NCBI GenBank assembly: GCA_034411955.1
Contig: DAOUMF010000222.1
Location: forward strand, 1-30,392
DNA length: 30,392 bases
Reading direction: 5' to 3'
DNA from: DAOUMF01 sp034411955
GTDB lineage: Bacteria; Chloroflexota; Dehalococcoidia; SM23-28-2; RBG-16-64-32
Both the position numbers and the translations under genes were made by a program. The notes beneath the pieces were generated by a model. The model made no database searches. It saw nothing but the letters and a program-made list of their open reading frames with translations, and had not been told where the DNA came from. Below, piece after piece: positions 1-6,917 of this stretch (positions within the stretch are counted from its first letter, which is position 1; each line of letters begins with the position of its first letter).

Positions 1-1
1 C

Positions 2-127
2 TACGAGAAGTGCGGCTTCGTGCGGGAGGGCCTGCTGCGCGCCCACCGCCTGCGGCGGGGCCAGCCCGTGGATGCCGTGGCCATGGCCGTCCTGAGAGAG
101 GAGTGGAAGGCCCAGCCTTGGAGATAA
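2..127 (+). CDS. GNAT-family N-acetyltransferase, C-terminal fragment
   Basis: Only the last 41 residues are inside the window; the gene begins upstream. The fragment opens with YEKCGFVREG, the typical end of a RimJ/RimL-type GNAT fold (beta-strand and turn after the acetyl-CoA pyrophosphate loop), then a strand with VDAVAMAVLREEW. Such enzymes transfer an acetyl group from acetyl-CoA to protein N-termini or small amines; the substrate cannot be read from this piece. Its TAA stop overlaps the proposed TTG start of the next gene, so the two are probably co-transcribed. Confidence 0.75.
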   Translation, partial: YEKCGFVREGLLRAHRLRRGQPVDAVAMAVLREEWKAQPWR

Positions 128-1026
128 CCCCGCGCATCCACTCCATCCCGGCGCCCATTGCGTTCTACACCGGCCCCCAGGCGCCCAACGTCTACCTGGT
201 GGCCGACGGCGGCGAAGGAGCCCTCATCGACAGCGGCTTCGGCGACGAGCACTCCGTCAGGGCCCGCCTGGACTACCTGCGGGAGCGGCCGGAGATCAAG
301 CTGCGCTATATCGTCCTCACCCACCACCACTTCGACCACTCCAGCGGCGCCCACGCCCTGCGACAGGCCACCGGGGCCGAGATCGTCATGCACACCCAGG
401 AGGAGCGCTTCCTGCGCGACTGGCAGGGGGATGTCCCTCAAGACATCGATGTCCCCGCCGACCAGCAGGCCGTGGCCGAGCAGGTGCGGCGTTTCCGCCG
501 CCTGGCGGCGGAGGGAGCGCCGGACATCCCCATCGCCGACGGCGCCATGCTGAGCGTGGGCGGCCTCACCCTGGAGGTGGTGCACACGCCGGGGCACACG
601 CTGGGCTCCGTCTGTATCTATCTCCGCGAGGAGGGGGCGCTGTTCACCGGGGACACGGCCCTGGGGTTGGGCACGGTGGCCATCTTGCCGCCGCCCCACG
701 GGGACATGCGCCTCTACCTGCAGTCGCTGGAGCGGCTCAAGGGTTACGAGGCGGCCCTGATGCTGCCCGGCCACGGCCGGCCGGTGCAGGACGTGGCCCG
801 CAAACTCCAGGAGCTGATCGACCACCGGCGCGAGCGGGAGGAGCAGGTCCTGCGCCTGCTGGCCGACGGCAAGACCACGCCAGGGGCGATGCTGGGGGCG
901 ATCTATCCGGAGCTGGACCGTCGCATCATCCCCATGGCGCTGCGGCAGATCGAGGCCCACCTGGCCAAGCTGGCCGAGGAGGGCCGCGTGGAGGCCGCCG
1001 AGGGGCAGTGGCGGCTGCGGGGATGA
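118..1026 (+). CDS. MBL-fold metallo-hydrolase with C-terminal winged-helix-like tail (LACTB2-like)
   Basis: A metallo-beta-lactamase-fold hydrolase of 302 residues. The zinc-binding signature THHHFDH lies at about residues 68-74, followed by HTPGHTLGS, FTGDTAL and LPGHGRP, which supply the other metal-ligand motifs. The C-terminal 70 residues (DHRREREEQ onward, then a helix-rich segment ending in EEGRVEA) resemble the small helical/winged domain of LACTB2-type enzymes. I chose TTG at 118 because it starts right before the conserved N-terminal strand, has a purine-rich GGAAGG 7 bases upstream and overlaps the GNAT stop; the open frame runs back to a GTG at 10, but that would overlap the GNAT gene by 118 bases. 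The substrate is unknown; LACTB2 relatives are nucleases or thioester hydrolases. Confidence 0.85.
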   Translation: MEITPRIHSIPAPIAFYTGPQAPNVYLVADGGEGALIDSGFGDEHSVRARLDYLRERPEIKLRYIVLTHHHFDHSSGAHALRQATGAEIVMHTQEERFLRDWQGDVPQDIDVPADQQAVAEQVRRFRRLAAEGAPDIPIADGAMLSVGGLTLEVVHTPGHTLGSVCIYLREEGALFTGDTALGLGTVAILPPPHGDMRLYLQSLERLKGYEAALMLPGHGRPVQDVARKLQELIDHRREREEQVLRLLADGKTTPGAMLGAIYPELDRRIIPMALRQIEAHLAKLAEEGRVEAAEGQWRLRG

Positions 1027-1201
1027 CCTGTCCGCACTCGGCCTGTGCCCGAGCCCGCTCGCGTTGGGGTGGGGTCAAGCCTGAACGGAGCTCAGGGGCG
1101 GGCTGGGTGGGACGAACAACATCGGGGCGGGGTGGAATACTCCCGGATCCCAGGCAGGGCTGAACTTCTGCGGGCCACGTGCCTGCCTGTCAGCAGGCGG
1201 G

Positions 1202-1207
1202 TATAAT
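1202..1207 (+). promoter_or_regulatory. -10 box of the lysA promoter (TATAAT)
   Basis: A perfect TATAAT lies 27 bases before the TTG start of lysA. No good -35 hexamer is found at 16-18 bases. The spacer region instead holds a short inverted repeat (GCCTGC/GCAGGC, 1181-1198), which could be an operator or simply reflect base composition. Confidence 0.5.
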
Positions 1208-1234
1208 CGCCTCGTACCCCCTGAGGAGCGAACA

Positions 1235-2566
1235 TTGGCGCGAGAGACCAGAATCCCCCCGGCACCCATCCTCCCGCTAACGGCGGCCGTGAACGAGGCC
1301 GGGCACCTGACCCTGGCCGGCTGCGACGCCGTGGCGCTGGCGCGGGAGTTCGGCACGCCGCTATACGTGTTCGACGAGGAGACGCTGCGCCACCAGTGCC
1401 GGGAGTTCCAGTCCGAGTTCCGCTCGCCGCACCCGGACACGGTGGTGGCCTACGCCGCAAAGGCCTACCTGGGGCGGGCCCTGGCCGCCATCCTGGCCCA
1501 GGAGGGAATGGCCCTGGACGTGGTCTCCGGCGGCGAGCTGGCCATCGCCGCATCGGTGAACTTCCCGCCGGAGAGCATCTACTTCCACGGCAACAACAAG
1601 GCGGAGGCGGAGCTGCGGGAGGCGCTGGACTACGGCGTCGGCCGCGTCGTCGTCGACAACTTCCACGAGATGCAGCTCCTGAACAGCCTCGCTGCCGGCA
1701 GGCCCCAGCGGGTGCTCCTGCGCCTCTCGCCGGGGATCGATCCGCATACCCATGTCCACACGACCACCGGCACCCTCGACAGCAAGTTCGGCATCCCCCT
1801 GGCTACTGGCCAGGGCGAGGCGGCCGTCCGCCAGGCGGCGGACATGCGGGGGCTGGAGCTGGTGGGCCTGCACGTGCACCTGGGCTCGCCGGTGTTCGAC
1901 CTGGAGCCCTACCAGGAGGCCGTGCGCGCAGTGATCGGGTTCGCGGCGGAGATGGGGAAGAAGCACGGTTTTCGGCTGCAAGAGTTCAGCCCCGGCGGTG
2001 GGTTCGCTGTCCAGTACACGGACGAACGAGCGCCTCCGACCGTGGCGCAGTATGCCGAGGCGATAGTCTCCGCCCTGACGGACGCCTGCCGGGAGCACGG
2101 CCTGCCGATTCCCAAGCTCATCGTCGAGCCCGGGCGGGCGATCGTGGCGCGGGCGGCGGTGGCGCTCTACACGGTGGGAGCGTCCAAGGACGTGCCGGGA
2201 GTGCGGCGCTTCGTCTCCGTGGACGGCGGCATTGCGGACAATATCCGTCCTCCGCTGTACGGGTCGCGGTACTCGGCGCTGGTGGCCAACAAGGCGCTGG
2301 ATACGCGACGGGAGACGGTCACCATCGCCGGCCGGTACTGCGAGTCGGGGGACATCCTGATGCGGGACGCCGAACTGCCGCCGCTGGAGGCGGGCGACGT
2401 CCTGGCGATGGCGACGGCGGGCGCCTACGCCCTGCCCATGGCCAGCAACTACAACGCCTCCCTGCGGCCGGCGCTGGTGCTGGTCAGGGACGGCGAGGCG
2501 ACGTTGATCCGCCGCCGGGAGACGTACGAGGACCTGATGCGGGCCGACGTGTGGCCTCTGGAGTGA
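1235..2566 (+). CDS. lysA: Diaminopimelate decarboxylase
   Basis: A PLP-dependent fold-type III decarboxylase of 443 residues that converts meso-diaminopimelate to L-lysine, the last step of lysine synthesis. Visible family landmarks are YAAKAY with the PLP Schiff-base lysine K76, HVHLGS, GGGFAV (phosphate-binding glycines), EPGRAIV at 298-304, CESGD with the catalytic cysteine C369, and YALPMASNYN near the C-terminus. Length is normal for LysA. The TTG start at 1235 is supported by GAGGAG just upstream and by the position of the -10 box. A copy of the intergenic TCATCCTGAGC repeat follows the stop before holB. Confidence 0.95.
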   Translation: MARETRIPPAPILPLTAAVNEAGHLTLAGCDAVALAREFGTPLYVFDEETLRHQCREFQSEFRSPHPDTVVAYAAKAYLGRALAAILAQEGMALDVVSGGELAIAASVNFPPESIYFHGNNKAEAELREALDYGVGRVVVDNFHEMQLLNSLAAGRPQRVLLRLSPGIDPHTHVHTTTGTLDSKFGIPLATGQGEAAVRQAADMRGLELVGLHVHLGSPVFDLEPYQEAVRAVIGFAAEMGKKHGFRLQEFSPGGGFAVQYTDERAPPTVAQYAEAIVSALTDACREHGLPIPKLIVEPGRAIVARAAVALYTVGASKDVPGVRRFVSVDGGIADNIRPPLYGSRYSALVANKALDTRRETVTIAGRYCESGDILMRDAELPPLEAGDVLAMATAGAYALPMASNYNASLRPALVLVRDGEATLIRRRETYEDLMRADVWPLE

Positions 2567-2576
2567 GGCCCCCTTG

Positions 2577-2614
2577 TGTCATCCTGAGCACAGCGAGGGG
2601 TCTGGCAGTGGAAG
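2577..2614. repeat. Dispersed repeat, TCATCCTGAGC..AGCGAGGGG type
   Basis: The 54-base gap between lysA and holB is nearly filled by a copy of the TGTCATCCTGAGC...AGCGAAGGATCTGG-type repeat that is scattered in many high-G+C genomes. A related, diverged copy lies at about 5333-5385 within the agmatinase start duplication. Confidence 0.55.
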
Positions 2615-2620
2615 GTTAGC

Positions 2621-3646
2621 GTGACCTGGGGCCTGGTCGGGCAGGAGCGAGCGGTTGCGGCCCTGGAGCGCGCGCTGGCGGAGGGCCGCGTCGCCCACGC
2701 GTACCTGTTCGTGGGGCCGGAGCGCGTGGGCAAGCACACCCTGGCCCTGAAGCTGGCCCAGGCCCTCAACTGCGAGCGGGAAGAGCTCCCATGCGGCGCC
2801 TGTGAGCCCTGCCGCCGCATCGCCGCCGGCATCCACGCCGATGTCCAGACGGTGACGGTCGAGGAGGCCGAGGAGGAGGACGAGAGGCGGAAGGGGATTC
2901 ACGTCTCCCAGATACGGGAGCTGGAGCGGGTCACGGCGCTGAAGCCGTTCCAGGGCCGCAGCCGCGTGGTCATCATTGACCCCGCCGACGAGATGAATGC
3001 ATCGGCCCAGAACGCCTTCCTGAAGACGCTGGAGGAGCCGCCGCCGCAGGTCGTCTTCGTGCTGGTGACGGCGGACGAGTCTCGCCTCCTGCCCACGATA
3101 CGCTCCCGCTGCCGGCGGCTGGAACTCCGCCTCCCGTCGGCGGCGGACGTGGAGACCGCGCTGCTGGAGCGGGGCGCGGATGAGGAGCGGGCGCGGCTTC
3201 TGGCCCGCCTCTCGGCGGGCCGCATCGGCTGGGCGCTGGAGGTAGCGGCCGACCCTTCCCTCCTGGAGCGGCGACAGCAGTCCCTCTCGCAGGCCGGGGC
3301 TCTGGCCTCCATGAGCGTGGCCCAGCGCCTGGAGCTGGCGGAGCGGCTGGCCCAGGAGTATCGGCGCCAGCCGGAGGCGCTCCTCGCCGAGCTGGAGGCC
3401 TGGCGCGACCGGTGGCGGGACGTCCTCATCGTGCAGGCAGGGGCTGAGGACGGCGTCGCCAACGTGGATCGCCTGCCCGACCTGCGCCGGGACGCGGCCC
3501 GCCTCTCCCGCGATGACGTGGCTGCCTTCGTGCGAGCGGTGGAGGACGCGCGGCGCTACCTGGGTGAGAACGCTCAGCCGCGCCTGGTGATGGAGACGCT
3601 GCTGCTGGAGGCGCCGCGGCAAGTGCAGCCGTCGGCGCGGCGCTAG
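2621..3646 (+). CDS. holB: DNA polymerase III subunit delta'
   Basis: A clamp-loader AAA+ subunit of 341 residues. After the N-terminal GQERAVAALERAL box come a P-loop-like GPERVGKH (residues about 33-40), a zinc module with cysteines spaced C-x8-C-x2-C-x2-C (in LNCEREELPCGACEPCRRI), the DEMNASAQNAFLKTLEEPP segment (sensor/DEAD-equivalent region) and the SRC motif (SRCRRLEL) that contributes the arginine finger to the neighbouring subunit. The P-loop ends in GKH rather than GK[ST], as expected for the non-hydrolysing delta' subunit. The start is GTG. It is followed by a long gap and a fresh promoter, so it probably ends the lysA-side unit. Confidence 0.93.
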   Translation: MTWGLVGQERAVAALERALAEGRVAHAYLFVGPERVGKHTLALKLAQALNCEREELPCGACEPCRRIAAGIHADVQTVTVEEAEEEDERRKGIHVSQIRELERVTALKPFQGRSRVVIIDPADEMNASAQNAFLKTLEEPPPQVVFVLVTADESRLLPTIRSRCRRLELRLPSAADVETALLERGADEERARLLARLSAGRIGWALEVAADPSLLERRQQSLSQAGALASMSVAQRLELAERLAQEYRRQPEALLAELEAWRDRWRDVLIVQAGAEDGVANVDRLPDLRRDAARLSRDDVAAFVRAVEDARRYLGENAQPRLVMETLLLEAPRQVQPSARR

Positions 3647-3699
3647 GTCGCTGCGCTCTCACTCCGGCGATCAAGGTCTGCCTCTCAGGCGCAGTCTCG

Positions 3700-3728
3700 T
3701 TGCATACCCCCTGGGCCTGTGGTATTAT
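3700..3728 (+). promoter_or_regulatory. Sigma70-type promoter of the polyamine operon (TTGCAT-17-TATTAT)
   Basis: The -35 TTGCAT (3700-3705) and -10 TATTAT (3723-3728) are separated by exactly 17 bases. The predicted leader is about 90 nt. It includes a near-palindrome around GTATCGGATAC (about 3777-3788) that may be an operator or a small hairpin. Confidence 0.65.
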
Positions 3729-3827
3729 GCCCCTTGCGCTTAAAACTGAATAGGCGCGTCCTTCCGTGGCCCCCACGTATCGGATACCGGTGCGGCGGAG
3801 GGCTTTGCAGCGTAAGGAGGGAACGCG

Positions 3828-4211
3828 ATGCATGTCATCGTCGATGGATTCGGAGGTGATCCGGACCAGCTTGCGGACGAGAATGAGGTGCGCGCGATCT
3901 TGGATCAATACCCGCAAGAGATGGGTATGACGAAGATCGCGCCGCCAACGGTAGTTCGCTATAAAGGTACAAGAGCGGAGGACTGGGGCGTCTCCGGCTA
4001 CGTGATGATAGCCGAGAGCCACATCTCCTTACACACCTTCCCTGAACGCTGCCTGATCTGGGCCGACATCTTCTCCTGCAAGGCGTTCGACGCCGCACCC
4101 ATCGTCGATGACATGAGACGCCGCTTCGGCCTGCGTGAGATGCAGGTGAACATCCTGGAGCGCGGCCTCGAGGCCCTTCAGCCGGCTGCTGCCTCGCGGG
4201 GCAGGGACTGA
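3828..4211 (+). CDS. speD: S-adenosylmethionine decarboxylase proenzyme
   Basis: A class-1B (short, bacterial/archaeal) SAM decarboxylase of 127 residues. It makes decarboxylated SAM, the aminopropyl donor for spermidine. The proenzyme self-cleaves between E63 and S64 in AESHISLHTFPE, turning S64 into the pyruvoyl cofactor. H69 and C84 match the processing and catalytic residues of the Thermotoga enzyme with an offset of one. A strong AAGGAGGG precedes the ATG. The gene is first in a three-gene operon; its stop is one base before the next start. No spermidine synthase gene follows, which leaves the acceptor step unexplained here. Confidence 0.95.
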   Translation: MHVIVDGFGGDPDQLADENEVRAILDQYPQEMGMTKIAPPTVVRYKGTRAEDWGVSGYVMIAESHISLHTFPERCLIWADIFSCKAFDAAPIVDDMRRRFGLREMQVNILERGLEALQPAAASRGRD

Positions 4212-4212
4212 C

Positions 4213-5271
4213 GTGCAGGACGGTCACCCCGGGGAGGTGACCCCCTTCCCCATAACGGGCACCGCCTCCGCCGCCGACATCGCCCAGCGGCTGGCCGCTA
4301 CGGCCTTCCAGGCCCGCAACCTGGGCCAGGCCGCCGCCATCTGGGAGGCTATGCTGCGGGACGATACGACGATCTTCCTGGGACTGGCGGGGGCGATGGT
4401 CCCCGCCGGCATGCGTCCCCTCCTCGTCTACCTCATCGAGCATCGCCTCATCGACGTCCTGGTCAGCACCGGCGCCAACCTCTACCACGACGTCTATGAG
4501 TCCCTGGGCCATCAGCACTTCCAGGGCTCGCCCGACGGTGGCGACGACGTGCACCTGGCCAACCTGCGCATTTACCGCTTCTTCGATACCCTGGCCCCTG
4601 AGCACGAGTTCTCCATCGGCGAGCGCTTCCTCACCGAGCTCTCCCTCACCCTGGATGAGGATCGCCTCTACACCACCCGCGAGTACTTCCACCTCGTAGG
4701 CCAGGCGCTGGCGCCGGTGGCCAAGGAGGAGGGGATCCTCACCGCCGCTGCCAAGCACGGCGTGCCCGTCTACTGCCCCGCCTTCGGCGACAGCGTCCAC
4801 GGCCTCGCCGTGGCCGAGGGGCGCCTGCGCACGGGCAAGCGCATCGCCTTCGACATCATCGGCGACCTGCTGGAGACGGCCCATCTCGCCCTCACGGCTG
4901 ACAAGACCGGCGTCGTCTACGTGGGCGGCGGCACCCCCAAGAACTTCATCCAGCAGGCGGGCGTGGCGGCCTACCTGTTCCAGCGCGAGCGGCCCGGTCA
5001 CAGCTACGGCATCCAGGTGACCACCGATCAGCCCCAGTGGGGCGGCCTCTCCGGCTGCACCTTCGAGGAGGCCCAATCCTGGCGCAAGATCGCTCCGGAC
5101 GCCAGCTTTGTCACCGCCAACGTCGACGCCACCATCGGCATGCCCATCATCGTCAGCGCCCTGGCCGAGAAGGCCAAGGACGGCATCGAGGCTCGCAAGC
5201 TGCCGGCCCTGGACTGGGACTACCGCAAGCACGAGGCTCGCGGCGCCGCCCGCCAGCGCCCTTCGCGCTAG
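4213..5271 (+). CDS. Deoxyhypusine-synthase-family protein (homospermidine synthase-like)
   Basis: A 352-residue member of the deoxyhypusine synthase fold, an NAD-dependent aminobutyl transferase family. Landmarks are the N-terminal FLGLAGAMVPAGMR strand/loop, LVSTGANLYHD, GVPVYCPAFGDS, FDIIGD, VYVGGGTPKNF and the segment EEAQSWRKIAPDA, whose K292 aligns with the lysine that forms the enzyme-imine intermediate in eukaryotic DHS (SWGKI). Bacteria normally lack the eIF5A substrate, and several bacterial homologues make homospermidine from spermidine and putrescine or act on related amines. Between speD and an agmatinase-like gene, a polyamine role is clear, but the exact substrate is inference. 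The GTG start sits one base after the speD stop. Confidence 0.88.
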   Translation: MQDGHPGEVTPFPITGTASAADIAQRLAATAFQARNLGQAAAIWEAMLRDDTTIFLGLAGAMVPAGMRPLLVYLIEHRLIDVLVSTGANLYHDVYESLGHQHFQGSPDGGDDVHLANLRIYRFFDTLAPEHEFSIGERFLTELSLTLDEDRLYTTREYFHLVGQALAPVAKEEGILTAAAKHGVPVYCPAFGDSVHGLAVAEGRLRTGKRIAFDIIGDLLETAHLALTADKTGVVYVGGGTPKNFIQQAGVAAYLFQRERPGHSYGIQVTTDQPQWGGLSGCTFEEAQSWRKIAPDASFVTANVDATIGMPIIVSALAEKAKDGIEARKLPALDWDYRKHEARGAARQRPSR

Positions 5272-5280
5272 CGCAGCCCC

Positions 5281-5325
5281 ATGACTGACGACCGCTTCTG
5301 GCCTCCTCGGGGCTTCGCCGCCCTG
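5281..5325 (+). repeat. 45-bp direct repeat, copy 1 (duplicated 5' end of the agmatinase gene)
   Basis: Positions 5281-5325 repeat 5451-5495, the first 15 codons of the downstream gene, with one mismatch in 45 bases. The two copies are 170 bases apart, so not in the same frame. The pattern is what insertion with, or by, a local duplication would leave. Confidence 0.9.
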
Positions 5326-5450
5326 GGCGAGGGTTGTCGTTCTGAGCGCCGAAGACGTTCGGTCGGGGGAAGACGGTTGCCGCGAAGGAATCTGGGGTGG
5401 GGCCAGCGACCGGTCTCGCCAACCAATGCCGGCTGGACGATCTGCGTGCG
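5326..5450. mobile_element. 125-bp inserted segment between the duplicated gene starts, with a dispersed repeat
   Basis: The segment contains TTGTCGTTCTGAGCG...CGCGAAGGAATCTGG, a diverged copy of the repeat also seen after lysA. Short matching ends GGCGAG (5326-5331) and CTCGCC (5415-5420) could be remnants of terminal inverted repeats. There is no transposase. The flanking 45-bp duplication suggests that it arrived by an insertion or slippage event. Confidence 0.45.
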
Positions 5451-6344
5451 ATGACTGACGACCGCTTCTGGCCTTCTCGGGGCTTCGCCGCCCTGCCGGC
5501 CGAACATGCCGACTACCGCACAGCCCGCGTGGTGATCCTGCCCGTCCCCTACGACAGCACGGCCAGCGGCTGGGTCGGCGCCCGCGAGGGGCCGGCCGCC
5601 ATCATCGAGGCCTCCGAGAACATGGAGCTGTACGACATCGGCATCGGCCGCGAGCCGTACCGAGTGGGCATCCACACCCTGCCGGAGCTCGCCGCGCACG
5701 CCGGCGGGCCGGAGGCGATGGTGCAGCGCATCGAGGAGGTGGTGGCGGACCTCCTGGACGACGGCAAGTTCGTGGTGACCCTGGGCGGCGAGCATACGGT
5801 GGCCGTCGGCGCCCTGCGCGCCCACGCCAAGCGCACCCTCGGCCTCAGCGTCCTCGCCTTCGACGCCAACGCCGACCTGCGCGACAGCTACATGGGCACG
5901 CCCTACAGCCACGCCTGCACCCTGCGGCGGGCGCTGGAGTCCCTGCGTGCCGGCGGGCAGGATGCGCCTGTGGTGCAGGTGGGCCTGCGCAGCGCCGAGC
6001 GCGAGGAGCACGAGTTCATCCGGGAGCGCCGGCTACCCTTCTTCAGCCCGCGGGAGTATCGTGCCGCCGGGCCGGAGTCAGTCGTGGCGCAGCTCTCCGA
6101 CGACGTATACGTCACCATCGACCTGGACGCCTTCGACCCCTCGCAGGTGGCGGCGGTGGGCACGCCCGAGCCCGGCGGCCTGCTGTGGGACGAGGTGAGC
6201 GAGCTGCTGGAGACGGTTGCCCGGCAGCGGCGGATAGTGGGATTCGACGTGACGGAGCTGGCGCCGTCCCTGGGGCCGCGGGCGAACGCCCAGCTCGCCG
6301 CCAAGCTGACCTATCGCCTCATCGGCCTGGCGGTGCGGGAGTAG
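5451..6344 (+). CDS. speB: Agmatinase-family ureohydrolase with an altered metal ligand
   Basis: A 297-residue arginase/agmatinase-fold protein. Agmatinases hydrolyse agmatine (or aminopropylagmatine) to urea and putrescine (or spermidine) with two Mn ions. GGEHT holds H115; FDANADLRD at 137-145 is the DAHxD ligand box but has N140 where the family has histidine; IDLDAFDP holds D224 and D226, followed by the usual GTPEPGGL. Five of the six classical ligands are present. The frame opens earlier (5397), but ATG 5451 matches the duplicated copy and overlaps the upstream ORF stop. It is the third gene of the speD operon. The H-to-N change may lower activity, mark a different substrate, or be a base-call error (one base, cac to aac). 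Confidence 0.85.
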   Translation: MTDDRFWPSRGFAALPAEHADYRTARVVILPVPYDSTASGWVGAREGPAAIIEASENMELYDIGIGREPYRVGIHTLPELAAHAGGPEAMVQRIEEVVADLLDDGKFVVTLGGEHTVAVGALRAHAKRTLGLSVLAFDANADLRDSYMGTPYSHACTLRRALESLRAGGQDAPVVQVGLRSAEREEHEFIRERRLPFFSPREYRAAGPESVVAQLSDDVYVTIDLDAFDPSQVAAVGTPEPGGLLWDEVSELLETVARQRRIVGFDVTELAPSLGPRANAQLAAKLTYRLIGLAVRE

Positions 6345-6352
6345 GCACCCTA

Positions 6353-6425
6353 CTCGCCCTTCGACAGGCTCAGGGCGAGCGGTGGAGTGTCGCCGCTCAT
6401 GGTGAGCCCGTCGAACCATGAGCGG
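6353..6425. repeat. CCTTCGACAGG-type palindromic repeat, two hairpins, between convergent genes
   Basis: Two perfect inverted repeats stand in tandem: CTCGCCCT/AGGGCGAG (6353-6360 with 6372-6379) and an 11-bp stem CCGCTCATGGT/ACCATGAGCGG (6393-6403 with 6415-6425). The segment lies between the convergent agmatinase and DinB-like genes and could act as a bidirectional terminator, although no T-run follows. Confidence 0.75.
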
Positions 6426-6443
6426 AGGGTCGCTGAGAGTGGC

Positions 6444-6917
6444 CTATCCTTGAGCCTGCTCCCGGGCCGCCCTGATCTGCTCCAGGTGAGCCTGGGCGTG
6501 CTCCACCTCCAGCTCCGCGCGGCTGCGCACGGTCACGGGGCCAACCTCCGGATGGGTGCCGCCGCGCTCCCACTCCTCCTCCGATAGCCCCTCGAGCTGG
6601 TAAGCCAGGCCGCCCCAGAAGGCCCGCAGGGCGATGCGCACGCGGCGGGGGTCGTCGCCCTGATAGTTGCGCTCCTGGGCCAGCGCCTCCTGGTCGTAGG
6701 GCTGCAGGGTGGGCTCGTCCTCCTCCACCAGGCGCCGGATGCGCTGCCCCTCGAAGTCGGCGGCGTCTCGCAGGTGGCAGCACACCTCTAGGATGGACCA
6801 CTGATCGGCGGACGGTCGGCGGCGCAGCTCGTCGTCGGACAGGCCCTGTATCGCCTCTTCGATCAAGTCCGGGACCTGTCGCAGGTAGTCGGTGATCTCC
6901 TGGCGGTTCATCGTCAC
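6444..6917 (-). CDS. DinB/YfiT-like four-helix-bundle protein
   Basis: A 157-residue DinB-superfamily protein (four-helix bundle, often a metal-dependent thiol transferase). The N-terminal helix (ITDYLRQVPDLIEEAI) is followed by the conserved WSILEVCCHLRD segment carrying the first histidine ligand, a second helix with FEGQRIRRL, and the C-terminal HAQAHLEQIRAA, which provides the remaining histidines. The GTG start overlaps the stop of the upstream PfkB gene (GTGA); an ATG two codons later is an alternative. It is the last gene of the long rpmH-to-DinB run on this strand. The substrate is unknown. Confidence 0.82.
   Translation of the reverse strand: MTMNRQEITDYLRQVPDLIEEAIQGLSDDELRRRPSADQWSILEVCCHLRDAADFEGQRIRRLVEEDEPTLQPYDQEALAQERNYQGDDPRRVRIALRAFWGGLAYQLEGLSEEEWERGGTHPEVGPVTVRSRAELEVEHAQAHLEQIRAAREQAQG

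Larger units (their letters stand above)
5281..5454 (+). pseudogene. Truncated 57-codon leader ORF left by duplication of the agmatinase start
   Basis: This ORF starts with the duplicated agmatinase N-terminus (MTDDRFWPPRGFAAL), then runs through unrelated arginine-rich, repeat-encoded sequence. It ends at a TGA that overlaps the ATG of the intact gene (ATGA at 5451-5454). It sits 9 bases after the stop of the DHS-family gene, where the agmatinase gene itself would be expected to begin. It probably has no function as a protein, but its translation could feed ribosomes to the intact start by coupling, because no convincing ribosome-binding site lies in front of 5451. Confidence 0.55.

Noticed and set aside
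1..960. Minus-strand frame opposite the MBL-fold gene
   Set aside because: The plus-strand frame contains all MBL metal motifs; the antisense product has none.
3729..3827. Riboswitch in the speD leader
   Set aside because: The leader is about 90 nt with one small near-palindrome; no SAM, preQ1 or other riboswitch core could be recognised.
3835..5232. 465-codon open frame on the minus strand opposite speD and the DHS-family gene
   Set aside because: It is antisense to two genes with clear family motifs, and its translation is low-complexity Gly/Val/Leu-rich sequence typical of the shadow of a high-G+C gene.
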